The notes beneath the pieces were generated by a model. That model saw only the letters and a program-made list of their open reading frames with translations. It searched no databases and was not told where the DNA came from. A DNA stretch of 64,000 nucleotides from Solirubrobacter sp963848475 (GTDB lineage: Bacteria > Actinomycetota > Thermoleophilia > Solirubrobacterales > Solirubrobacteraceae): positions 124,001-188,000 of the forward strand of contig CAWKDW010000005.1 in the NCBI GenBank assembly GCA_963848475.1. The letters are read 5' to 3'. Below, one piece after another: positions 57,605-64,000 of the stretch (position 1 is its first letter; the number at the start of each line of letters is the position of its first letter). The position numbers and the translations under genes were made by a program.

Positions 57605-58360
57605 CTACCGAAGCGTGACGCTTGTGCGCACGTTGATCCGCTTGCCGGACTGGACGAGCGAGGCGGTGATCGTGTACCTGCCCTTCTTCATCCCGCGCGT
57701 CGACCCCAGCCCCAGGCCGACGAGCTTGCCCGGGATCACGCGGACCGCGGCGATGTTGCCCGAGCGCTTGGCCGGTCCGCTGAGACGGTAGGTACCGCTG
57801 ACCGGCTCGATCGTGTTGCCGAGGTTGCGGATCGGCAGGATGAAGGCGCCGCCGCGGATCTGACCTGCGCCGGTGCGCAGGCGCAGCTTCTGACGCTTGG
57901 GGTTCAGGCGCATGGAGCTGATCAGGCGGTACTGGGGGATGATGCCCTTGCGGCCCTTGGTCTTCCGCGGCTTGCCGAGGATGTCGACGCTGCCGTAGAG
58001 CGAGCCGCTCGACGTGCGGCGCCGCATGCGGAAGTTGACGGGCACCTTCGCGCCGGCGGCGATCGTGAAGGACCGGCGGGTGGCGCGCACGTAGCGCGAG
58101 AAGGTCGTACGCGTGTCGGAGAAGACGTTGCCGTTGAGCTGCTGGCGCCAGGGGCGCACGCGGACCGTGACCCGCAGCGACTCGTTGGTCGTGTTGTTGA
58201 GCGTCAGCGACCCGACCTTGCCGAGTTTCGCGCGGTGTTCCAGGACGGCCGGCGTGACCGAAAGACCACCTGCGGCGTGCGCCGTGGCGGCGGTGCCCAA
58301 CGCGCCCATGCAGGCGACGACCATCGGCACGGCGAGACGCCGGCTTGTTCCAGCAACCAT
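57605..58360 (-). CDS. Secreted Ig-like protein (fimbrial-chaperone-like domains)
   Basis: 251 residues. Signal peptide VPMVVACMGALGTAATAHA^AG. The first domain, LSVTPAVLEHRAKLGKVGSL then TVRVRPWRQQLNG, looks like a pili-assembly-chaperone N-domain. A second beta domain follows (GAFILPIRNLGNTIEPVSGT, VIPGKLVGLGLGSTRGMKKG). Very basic and Arg/Lys-rich, so possibly wall-bound. Stands alone. Confidence 0.65.
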   Translation of the reverse strand: MVAGTSRRLAVPMVVACMGALGTAATAHAAGGLSVTPAVLEHRAKLGKVGSLTLNNTTNESLRVTVRVRPWRQQLNGNVFSDTRTTFSRYVRATRRSFTIAAGAKVPVNFRMRRRTSSGSLYGSVDILGKPRKTKGRKGIIPQYRLISSMRLNPKRQKLRLRTGAGQIRGGAFILPIRNLGNTIEPVSGTYRLSGPAKRSGNIAAVRVIPGKLVGLGLGSTRGMKKGRYTITASLVQSGKRINVRTSVTLR

Positions 58361-58509
58361 GAGTACCCCTCCAGCTTTTTTCAGACCCAGTGAGGCGCTC
58401 TCCCTGAGCGCCGGGCGAGTGTCTCGGTCGTCCCTAAGCAGCTACTGAAGAGACTTGTAAGAGAACCTTCAGGTTGGCGGCGATGGTTCGAGGAAGTACC
58501 GTCGCCCTT

Positions 58510-59028
58510 GTGGCACGCCTCGTCGCGCTGTTGCGCGGGATCAATCTGGGGCCGAAGCGGCGGGTGCCGATGGCCGACCTGCGCGAGCTGATGGGCGAGC
58601 TCGGCTACGAGGACGTGCGTACGGTCCTCGCCAGCGGCAATGTCGTCTTCACAGGCCCGAAGGCCAAGGCGCGCGAGAAGCTCGAGTCGGCCATCGAGGA
58701 CCGCTACGGCTTCAGCGTCGACGTCGTCCTGCGCACGATGAAGGAGCTCCACGAGATCGTCGAGGCCGAGCCCTACCACGAGGAGGCGAGCAACCTCAGC
58801 CGCTACTTCGTCGTCTTCCTGCCGACCGAGCCGGACCCCGAGGCGCTCGAGGCACTCGAAGCACAGGACTTCGCGCCCGACAAGTTCCAGGCCAATGGGC
58901 GCGAGCTCTACGCGTGGTGCCCGGAGGGCATGCGGGACAGCGGGCTGATGCGCGCGCTCGGCAAACCCGGCCTCGCGGAGACCGCGACCGTGCGCAACAT
59001 GGCGACGGTCAAGAAGCTCTTGGAGTGA
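58510..59028 (+). CDS. DUF1697-family protein
   Basis: 172 residues from GTG 58510: ARLVALLRGINLGPKRRVPM, ELMGELGYEDVRTVLASGNV and the end LMRALGKPGLAETATVRNMA are the signature blocks of DUF1697. The family has no known function. Its 3' end overlaps the next gene's end by 20 bases (convergent). Confidence 0.88.
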   Translation: MARLVALLRGINLGPKRRVPMADLRELMGELGYEDVRTVLASGNVVFTGPKAKAREKLESAIEDRYGFSVDVVLRTMKELHEIVEAEPYHEEASNLSRYFVVFLPTEPDPEALEALEAQDFAPDKFQANGRELYAWCPEGMRDSGLMRALGKPGLAETATVRNMATVKKLLE

Positions 59029-59569
59029 GCAGCCACTCGGGCGCGATCCCGAGCTGGTCGAGCATCCGCACCCCGGCGGGGTCCTCGAGCGCGGCGTTCA
59101 GGAGGTGATCGACCTGCAGTATCCCGCCGCGGCTGGTGATCCGGGCGTGCAGGGCAGGATGCAGACCCGACGGTGCGACGGCGTTGACCGCCGGCGGTCC
59201 GGAGGCGCGGCGCGCGAGCCCGCGGGCCTGGGCGATCGCCAGCAGCAGGTGCGTGCTGTCGATGCTCCCCGAGCCGTTGCGGGCCGCCTCCTCGCGCGCG
59301 CTGATCAGCGCCGCGCGCGCCTCGGGCGAGAGCGTCGCCGGGGTCGCGAGGTCGCGATAGCGGCGGTGCGCGGCCTGGCGCGTGATGCCGAGCGGCTTCG
59401 CCACCGCGGCGAAGGACACGCCCGCCTGCAGGGCGCGGGCGACGAGGGCGCGCTCGAGCACGTCGAGCTCGCGCCGCAGCTCGGTCAGGCTGGCGAGCGA
59501 GCGGGTCGGTTCGGGGACGGTGAGCGCGCGCTGGAGCAGCGCGACGATCTGCGGAGCATTGGGGGCCAT
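59009..59569 (-). CDS. HTH plus Clp-N-domain protein
   Basis: 186 residues from ATG 59569. First half: helices and an HTH (ARALQAGVSFAAVAKPLGIT, RQAAHRRYRDLA). Second half: a Clp-N (double Clp repeat) fold (TLSPEARAALISAREEAARN, SGSIDSTHLLLAIAQARG, LLNAALEDPAGVRMLDQLGI). Similar proteins occur in actinobacteria and may regulate or recruit Clp substrates. Divergent from the sigma-factor gene with about 50 bases between starts. Confidence 0.8.
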   Translation of the reverse strand: MAPNAPQIVALLQRALTVPEPTRSLASLTELRRELDVLERALVARALQAGVSFAAVAKPLGITRQAAHRRYRDLATPATLSPEARAALISAREEAARNGSGSIDSTHLLLAIAQARGLARRASGPPAVNAVAPSGLHPALHARITSRGGILQVDHLLNAALEDPAGVRMLDQLGIAPEWLLTPRAS

Positions 59570-59619
59570 GGGCCGACAACGGGCTAACAAGCCCAAGGTT
59601 GGGTAGTAGTTGGTCTGAG

Positions 59620-60942
59620 ATGACCGCCGTCCCACTTCAGCTGCGCCGCGAAGGGACCCTGCGCACGCGCGCGGCGCGCGGGGACGAGCACGCCTTCGCC
59701 GTGGTCTACGAGCGCCATCACCAGGCGCTGTATCGCTATTGCCGCTCGATCCTGCGCCACGAGCACGACGCGCAGGACGCGCTCCAGAGCACGATGACCC
59801 GCGCCTTCGCGGCGCTGCAGGACGAATCGCGCGAGCTCGAGCTGCGCCCGTGGCTGTTCCGGATCGCCCACAACGAGGCGATCACGATCGTGCGTCGCCG
59901 CAAGGCGACGGCGGAGCTCACAGACATTCCCGACGCGCGCGATCTGGACGACCGGATCGCGACCCGGGAGGAGCTGCGCAACCTGCGCCTCGACCTCGCC
60001 GACCTCCCGGAGCGTCAGCGCGCGGCGCTCGTCCTGCGCGAGCTCAACGGCCTCAGCCACGCCGAGATCGGCGCCGTGCTCGAGCTCTCGCAGTCCGCGG
60101 TCAAACAATCGATCTTCGAAGCGCGCAGCGCGCTCTTCAGCTGCCGCGAGGGTCGCGACATCGCCTGCCACGAGATCCAGAGGATCCTCTCCGACGGCGA
60201 CGGCCGCGTGCTGCGTGGGCGCGGCGTCCGTGCACATCTGCGCTCCTGCCCCGACTGCCGGACCTTCCGTGCCGAGCTGGACCAGCGCCCCAAGGCGCTG
60301 CGGGCGCTGGCGCCGCCGCTGCCGGCCGGTGGCGCGGCCGCGTTGCTCGCCCAGCTCCTGGTCGGTGGCGGCACGACGGCGAAGCTGCTGGCCTGCGTCG
60401 CGCTCATCGGTGGCGGCACGACGCTCGCCGCGGAGATGCACCTCGCGCGCGAGCCGGGGAGGCCCGCGGAGGCTGCCGCCGCGACGCCGACGCCCGAGCC
60501 GAAGCCGAATCCGACGTCGGCCGTCGCGGCCGAGAGCGCGCCCCAGCCCGCGCTTGTGGCCGAGCGGAGCACGACGCCGGCCAAGCGGCGCGGCGTGCGG
60601 AGCGCGGGGAGGTCGCAGCCCGGGGCGGCGAAGACCCGCAACGCCGCGAAGCACGCGCGAAGGCGGCGAAGCCCGACAAGGCCGCGAAGCCTCAGAAGGC
60701 GCGCGAAGCCTCAGAAGGCGGCGAAGCCTCAGAAGGCGGCGAAGCCCCAGAAGGCGGCGAAGCCCCAGAAGGCGGCGAAGCCCCAGAAGGCCGCGAAGCC
60801 CCAGAAGGCCGCGAAGCCCCAGAAGGCCGCGAAGCCCCAGAAGGCCGCAAAGCCCGAGAAGGTCGCAAAGCCTCAGGAGCGGGTCGCGAAGCTCAAGGCG
60901 AACAAGCCCGACCGGTCCAAGCCGCAGAAGAAACAGCGCTGA
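59620..60942 (+). CDS. ECF sigma factor fused to zinc anti-sigma motif, membrane helix and KPQKAA tail
   Basis: 440 residues from ATG 59620. Residues 10-90: sigma region 2 (AFAVVYERHHQALYRYCRSI, DALQSTMTRAFAAL, LRPWLFRIAHNEAI). Residues 115-175: region 4 (LADLPERQRAALVLREL, GLSHAEIGAVLELSQSAVKQ). Next comes an H-x-x-x-C-x-x-C zinc anti-sigma motif (AHLRSCPDCRTFRAEL), then two weakly hydrophobic Ala/Gly/Leu segments that may cross the membrane. The last 150 residues are Pro/Lys/Ala-rich, ending in about ten KPQKAA repeats. In 60655-60702 the frame slips and recovers (an extra base at 60702 breaks the 18-base period), so residues HARRRRSPTRPRSLRRR should probably read as more KP-K-AA repeats. 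Likely an envelope-sensing sigma factor controlled in cis. Confidence 0.8.
   Translation: MTAVPLQLRREGTLRTRAARGDEHAFAVVYERHHQALYRYCRSILRHEHDAQDALQSTMTRAFAALQDESRELELRPWLFRIAHNEAITIVRRRKATAELTDIPDARDLDDRIATREELRNLRLDLADLPERQRAALVLRELNGLSHAEIGAVLELSQSAVKQSIFEARSALFSCREGRDIACHEIQRILSDGDGRVLRGRGVRAHLRSCPDCRTFRAELDQRPKALRALAPPLPAGGAAALLAQLLVGGGTTAKLLACVALIGGGTTLAAEMHLAREPGRPAEAAAATPTPEPKPNPTSAVAAESAPQPALVAERSTTPAKRRGVRSAGRSQPGAAKTRNAAKHARRRRSPTRPRSLRRRAKPQKAAKPQKAAKPQKAAKPQKAAKPQKAAKPQKAAKPQKAAKPQKAAKPEKVAKPQERVAKLKANKPDRSKPQKKQR
60666..60882 (+). repeat. 18-base tandem repeat coding KPQKAA
   Basis: Unit GCGAAGCCCCAGAAGGCG, copies at 60666, 60684, then one extra base (60702), 60703, 60721, 60739 and every 18 bases to 60829, with two degenerate copies at 60847 and 60865. 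Copies are nearly identical at DNA level, so the array is recent and prone to change in length. Confidence 0.9.
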
Positions 60943-60970
60943 ACCTTGCACAGCGTCCGCCGCTTCAGAG

Positions 60971-62368
60971 ATGCTTGCCCAGATGGCGAGCGCACTGTGG
61001 GTGACAGCCGGGGCACCACTGCAGACCGGTGACGGCTGGCGCGTCTGGTACTCCTGGCCGCAGGGCGATTTCACGCCCGGTACGCCTCGCGTCCGAACTC
61101 CCGGCGGCGCCGAGGTCAAGGTCATCGAAGGCCCGTGGCAGCCGAAGCCGCCGCCCACCGGTTCGACCCGCAGGATGGGCGTCCGCGAGCTGCGCCTCGA
61201 GGGCGCCACCCCCGGCGCCCTCTACGAGGTGACGCTCCCCGAGGTCGAGCGCCCCCTCCGCTGGCGCACGCTGCCGAGCACGCTCCCGCCCGAAGGCGTG
61301 AGCTTTCTGATCAGTTCGTGCTTCTGGCTCAACGACGATCGCGACGGCTTCTACGCGAGCGCGGTCAAAGAGCTCGTCCAGCGCGAGAAGCCGATCTTCA
61401 AGATCCTGATGGGCGACCAGCTCTACGCCGACGTCTGGGCGCCGCTGCCCAAATCCCTGCCGCAGGGCCTGGCGGCCAAGTACGAGCGCTACTGGGGGGA
61501 TGACGCCTACCGCGACATGCTCGCCGCCTGCCCGACGCTCGTCAGCTGCGACGACCACGAGTTCTGGAACGACTTCCCGCAGCCGCAGATCCAGGTCCCG
61601 CTGTCCTGGGACCGCTACCAGCCGACGAACGGCAACGTGCTCGCCGAGCTCTACGACGCGTACCAGAGCTCGCTGAACCCGGACGGCAAGCGCTGGTCCT
61701 CGATCGAGCTGCCGCCGGTCTCGTTCTTCGTCGCCGACACCCGCTCGAACCGCACGCGCGACGACGACCCCAACGCGCGCCTGATGGTCTCGGAGCAGTG
61801 GGACGATCTCGAGGCGTGGGCGAAGAACCTGAAGGGCCCGGGCGTGCTCGTCCTGCCGCAGCCGATGATGAAGGCGGGCGGGAGCAAGACCGACCGCACG
61901 CTCGTGGACTTCCAGGAGTCCGACCGCTTCGGCGCGATCTTCGAGCGCGCCCTCGGCGGCAAGGAGCCGCACGACATCCTGATCCTGACCGGTGACATCC
62001 ACACGGGGCGGCTCAGCAGCGCGCGGATCGTCGGCCTCCAGGGCGAGATCTACGAGCTCGTCGCCTCGCCGGCCTCGCTGGTCACGCCTTGGCTGCCGCC
62101 ATGGGGCCACAAGCCGTCGGAGCTGCCGGACAAGCTGATCATCAACCGGCGCATCTGGCAGATGACCGCAAGCACCAAGCTCACGTCGAGCGTCGACAAC
62201 AACATCGGGCTGATCAAGATCGGCCCCGGCCGCAATGGCCGCTACCGCTTCACGCTGCAGCTCTGGCGGGTCCGGAAGTTCACCGGCATCGGCAAACGGA
62301 TCTTCGGCCGCAAGCCGGCCAAGGGCGCGCAACCGCTCCACGACCCGATCGAAATCGAGCTTCGCTGA
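60971..62368 (+). CDS. PhoD-like alkaline phosphatase/phosphodiesterase
   Basis: 465 residues from ATG 60971. An N-terminal beta domain (LEGATPGALYEVTLPEVERP) precedes a metallophosphatase fold with FLISSCFWLNDDRDGFYAS, KILMGDQLYADVW, VSCDDHEFWNDFPQP, SFFVADTRSNR and ILTGDIHTGR, where Asp/His residues would bind the two metals. No signal peptide or Tat motif is visible, unlike classical PhoD, so it is probably cytoplasmic. It starts 29 bases after the sigma factor stop and is followed closely by two more genes. Confidence 0.82.
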   Translation: MLAQMASALWVTAGAPLQTGDGWRVWYSWPQGDFTPGTPRVRTPGGAEVKVIEGPWQPKPPPTGSTRRMGVRELRLEGATPGALYEVTLPEVERPLRWRTLPSTLPPEGVSFLISSCFWLNDDRDGFYASAVKELVQREKPIFKILMGDQLYADVWAPLPKSLPQGLAAKYERYWGDDAYRDMLAACPTLVSCDDHEFWNDFPQPQIQVPLSWDRYQPTNGNVLAELYDAYQSSLNPDGKRWSSIELPPVSFFVADTRSNRTRDDDPNARLMVSEQWDDLEAWAKNLKGPGVLVLPQPMMKAGGSKTDRTLVDFQESDRFGAIFERALGGKEPHDILILTGDIHTGRLSSARIVGLQGEIYELVASPASLVTPWLPPWGHKPSELPDKLIINRRIWQMTASTKLTSSVDNNIGLIKIGPGRNGRYRFTLQLWRVRKFTGIGKRIFGRKPAKGAQPLHDPIEIELR

Positions 62369-62378
62369 GGAGGAAGAC

Positions 62379-63131
62379 GTGCTCCGGCACTCCCAGAGCG
62401 ACACAGACAACCCGAACGTCGAGGACTGGACGGATCGCTACCGCGACGCCGACAACATGCAGTTCTTCGCCGACGCGATCGCCGACCTGCGGGTCCCCGA
62501 CGGCCTGGGCCTGATCGGGCTCGTGGGCAGCCGCGACCTGCCCGGCGTGGCGGTCCGCCGCGCCCAGAGCATCCTGCGCTGGGACCGCCGGCCGAGCCTG
62601 TGGTCGCACGCGTTCCTGCTGGTCGGCGGCGGCGAGATCCGCGAGGTCGCGCTGCACTCGCGCGCCGGGCAGTTCCCCGAGCCGGCCGACAACGCGATCA
62701 CCGCCGCGACGCTCGAGCACTACGCGAGCCCGCGCGTGGACGCGAACGTCGCACTGCTCTCGGTGCGGATGGACACCGAGGAGGCCACCCGCGTCGTCGA
62801 GCGAGCGACCACGAACCCGAATCTCGAACGCCTTCGCTACGACCTGTTCGAGGCGCTCGGCTACTGGCAGGCGTTCCTGTGGACGCGCGGCACCCCGAAC
62901 CCGCTCGAGCAGGGCGTGCCCAACCACTCCTCGTCGATGGTCGAGTACTGCTTCGAGGAGATCCAGCTGGACCTCACACCCGGCGCCAACGATCGCAACA
63001 GCGCACCCGAGCACCTCTGGAACGGCGCGCGCTGGTGGAGCGACGCGTTCGGCGAGTTCAAGCGCCCGATCGCGGGCCGCTGCGTCCTGCGCGACCAGAA
63101 CTGCTCGGTGCTCGGTCCCGGGGAGAAGTGA
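62379..63131 (+). CDS. Hypothetical protein, possible permuted papain-like fold
   Basis: 250 residues from GTG 62379 (ribosome site GAGGAGGA). Residues 70-85 (RRPSLWSHAFLLVGGGEI) and 185-195 (SSSMVEYCFEEI) place a His (77) and a Cys (191) as in permuted NlpC/P60 (YiiX-like) hydrolases, where the His-bearing strand comes first. The match is only to spacing and local pattern. No signal peptide. Ten bases after the PhoD-like gene and overlapping the cupin gene (TGATG), so one operon. Confidence 0.55.
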   Translation: MLRHSQSDTDNPNVEDWTDRYRDADNMQFFADAIADLRVPDGLGLIGLVGSRDLPGVAVRRAQSILRWDRRPSLWSHAFLLVGGGEIREVALHSRAGQFPEPADNAITAATLEHYASPRVDANVALLSVRMDTEEATRVVERATTNPNLERLRYDLFEALGYWQAFLWTRGTPNPLEQGVPNHSSSMVEYCFEEIQLDLTPGANDRNSAPEHLWNGARWWSDAFGEFKRPIAGRCVLRDQNCSVLGPGEK

Positions 63132-63520
63132 TGGAGGTCATCCGCCGCCGGCCCGACTCACAGCCGGGCGCGGCGGAGTGGTTCACCGGACAGGTCTGGA
63201 TCGACGCGATCTCACCCGGCCCGCACGTGAAGCTGCTGAGCGTGCATTTCACGCCGGGCGCGCGCACGGCATGGCACACGCACCCGTTCGGGCAGGTGAT
63301 CCACGTCACCGAGGGCGCGGGGCTCTTCCAGGTCCGAGGCGAGCCCGTCCAGCCGCTGCGCGCCGGTGACACCGTGCGCTTCGACGCCAACGAGGTCCAC
63401 TGGCACGGCGCGGCGCCGACGACCTTCATGACGCATCTGGCGATGCAGGAGGTCGCCGACGACGGGTCCGACGCCACGTGGGGCGAGCACGTGACCGAGG
63501 GGGAGTACCACCCGCTCTAG
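63131..63520 (+). CDS. Cupin-domain protein
   Basis: 129 residues. Cupin motif 1 ARTAWHTHPFGQVIHVTEG (H, H, Q/E) and motif 2 DTVRFDANEVHWHGAAPTTF are complete. Resembles the small cupins next to carboxymuconolactone-decarboxylase-type genes. Last gene of the 60971-63520 operon; the CTAG at its stop is shared with the convergent transporter gene's stop. Confidence 0.82.
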   Translation: MEVIRRRPDSQPGAAEWFTGQVWIDAISPGPHVKLLSVHFTPGARTAWHTHPFGQVIHVTEGAGLFQVRGEPVQPLRAGDTVRFDANEVHWHGAAPTTFMTHLAMQEVADDGSDATWGEHVTEGEYHPL

Positions 63521-64000
63521 GCCGCGACGGCCACCGGTTCGCGCGCGGCGCCGCTCACCACGGGGCGCAGCACCACGATCGAGATCAGCGCCGCAAGCCC
63601 CAGCGCCCCGGCGCCGAGCAGGTACGCGAGGTGGTAGCCGGAGTTCAGCGCGACCGCGCCGGTCGCGTCGAACCCGTGCGCTGGCTCGCGAGCGTCGCCA
63701 GCACGGCGAGGCCGATCGCGCCGCCGACCTGCACGGTGGTGTTGAACAGGCCCGAGGCCAGGCCGGAGTCCTCCGGCGTCGCGCCCGACATCGCCAGCGT
63801 CATCAGCGCGGGCGTCGAGAGCCCGGCGCCGACGCCGATCAGCAGCGTCGCGGGCAGGATGTCGACGACGAAGGTGCCGTCGACCGGCGTGCGCGCGAAC
63901 AGCAGCAGCCCGGTCATCGTCATCAGCAGCGCGCCGATCAGCGGCGTCCGCGGCCCGAAGCGCATGATCAGCGGCTGCGAGAGGCGCAGCGACACGACGC
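63517..64000 (-). pseudogene. MFS (DHA2-type) transporter, C-terminal part, one frame break
   Basis: The 5' end lies outside the window. Visible: FGPRTPLIGALLMTMTGLLL, LPATLLIGVGAGLSTPALMT, ATPEDSGLASGLFNTTVQVG and GAIGLAVLATLASQRTG, the last helices of an EmrB/QacA-type 14-helix exporter. A one-base shift near 63665 then leads to SGYHLAYLLGAGALGLAALI and a stop at 63517. Confidence 0.75.

Noticed and set aside
60666..60882. Possible CRISPR-like periodicity
   Set aside because: 18-base contiguous units coding KPQKAA; protein repeat, no spacers.

Overview
The window is very GC-rich (around 70%), with short intergenic gaps, many GTG and TTG starts, and frequent 4-base stop/start overlaps (ATGA, GTGA). 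Gene content fits an actinobacterium: a b558-type succinate dehydrogenase, TypA, MocR and sigma-factor families, and secreted carbohydrate-active proteins. My best guess is Thermoleophilia (Solirubrobacter/Conexibacter-like); this is inference from gene style, not a database match. I saw no rRNA, tRNA or CRISPR array.

1-13.2 kb is mostly core: a GNAT acetyltransferase (cut by the window edge) coupled to an FUSC-type exporter; a formamidopyrimidine-DNA glycosylase divergent from a CitE-like CoA lyase and a membrane-anchored cupredoxin-like protein; an orphan protein with an injection-system-cargo-like N-terminal motif; the operon sdhC-sdhA-sdhB plus a small fourth gene (minus strand); a RibD/DHFR-like reductase; a lactonase-like metallo-hydrolase behind a tiny coupled leader ORF; and typA.

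13.2-22 kb is accessory. It has an intact VapBC module under a palindrome, a membrane alpha/beta hydrolase, a FliA-type sigma factor whose C-terminus looks like the tail of a Phd-type antitoxin and which is followed by a broken PIN toxin, an IS110-family transposase, a second protein with the cargo-like motif, and a Phd/PIN pair whose toxin lacks a catalytic Asp and its C-terminal half.

22-27 kb is a divergent locus around a striking operator-like dyad at 24522-24559. On one side lie cupin, secreted RTX-like Ca-binding protein and DUF3237-like protein; on the other a small monooxygenase-like protein and a 643-residue NTPase-GNAT-wHTH regulator. This is the best candidate for an undescribed system here.

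27-37.5 kb holds a DUF4386 membrane protein, a decayed paralogue of the 10-kb reductase, an ABC exporter, a methyltransferase divergent from an XRE-cupin regulator, an isoprenylcysteine-methyltransferase-like gene, a 1.15-kilo-residue secreted PIG-L deacetylase with carbohydrate-binding modules, and a divergent secreted beta-sandwich protein. 37.6-44.8 kb is a sugar operon: DeoR regulator, GH4 glycosidase, PfkB kinase, lipoprotein, two permeases and ATPase, ending in a 24-base palindrome. 44.8-57.5 kb carries a ThrE exporter, a FlgC-like fragment, a GT39 mannosyltransferase-like protein, a TolB-like propeller, a MocR regulator divergent from an MFS transporter, an M24 peptidase, a methyltransferase and a DUF559 nuclease-like gene. 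57.6-64 kb has a secreted Ig-like protein, DUF1697, a Clp-N/HTH protein, an ECF sigma/zinc anti-sigma fusion with a KPQKAA-repeat tail, a PhoD-like phosphatase, a possible papain-like protein, a cupin and a partial MFS transporter.

A caution runs through the annotation. About twenty genes between 17.5 and 64 kb contain one or more one-base frame breaks, often an extra base in a short G/C run, while 1-16 kb has essentially none. Most of these 'pseudogenes' are probably intact genes with assembly errors; I give the span of the reconstructed gene in each case.
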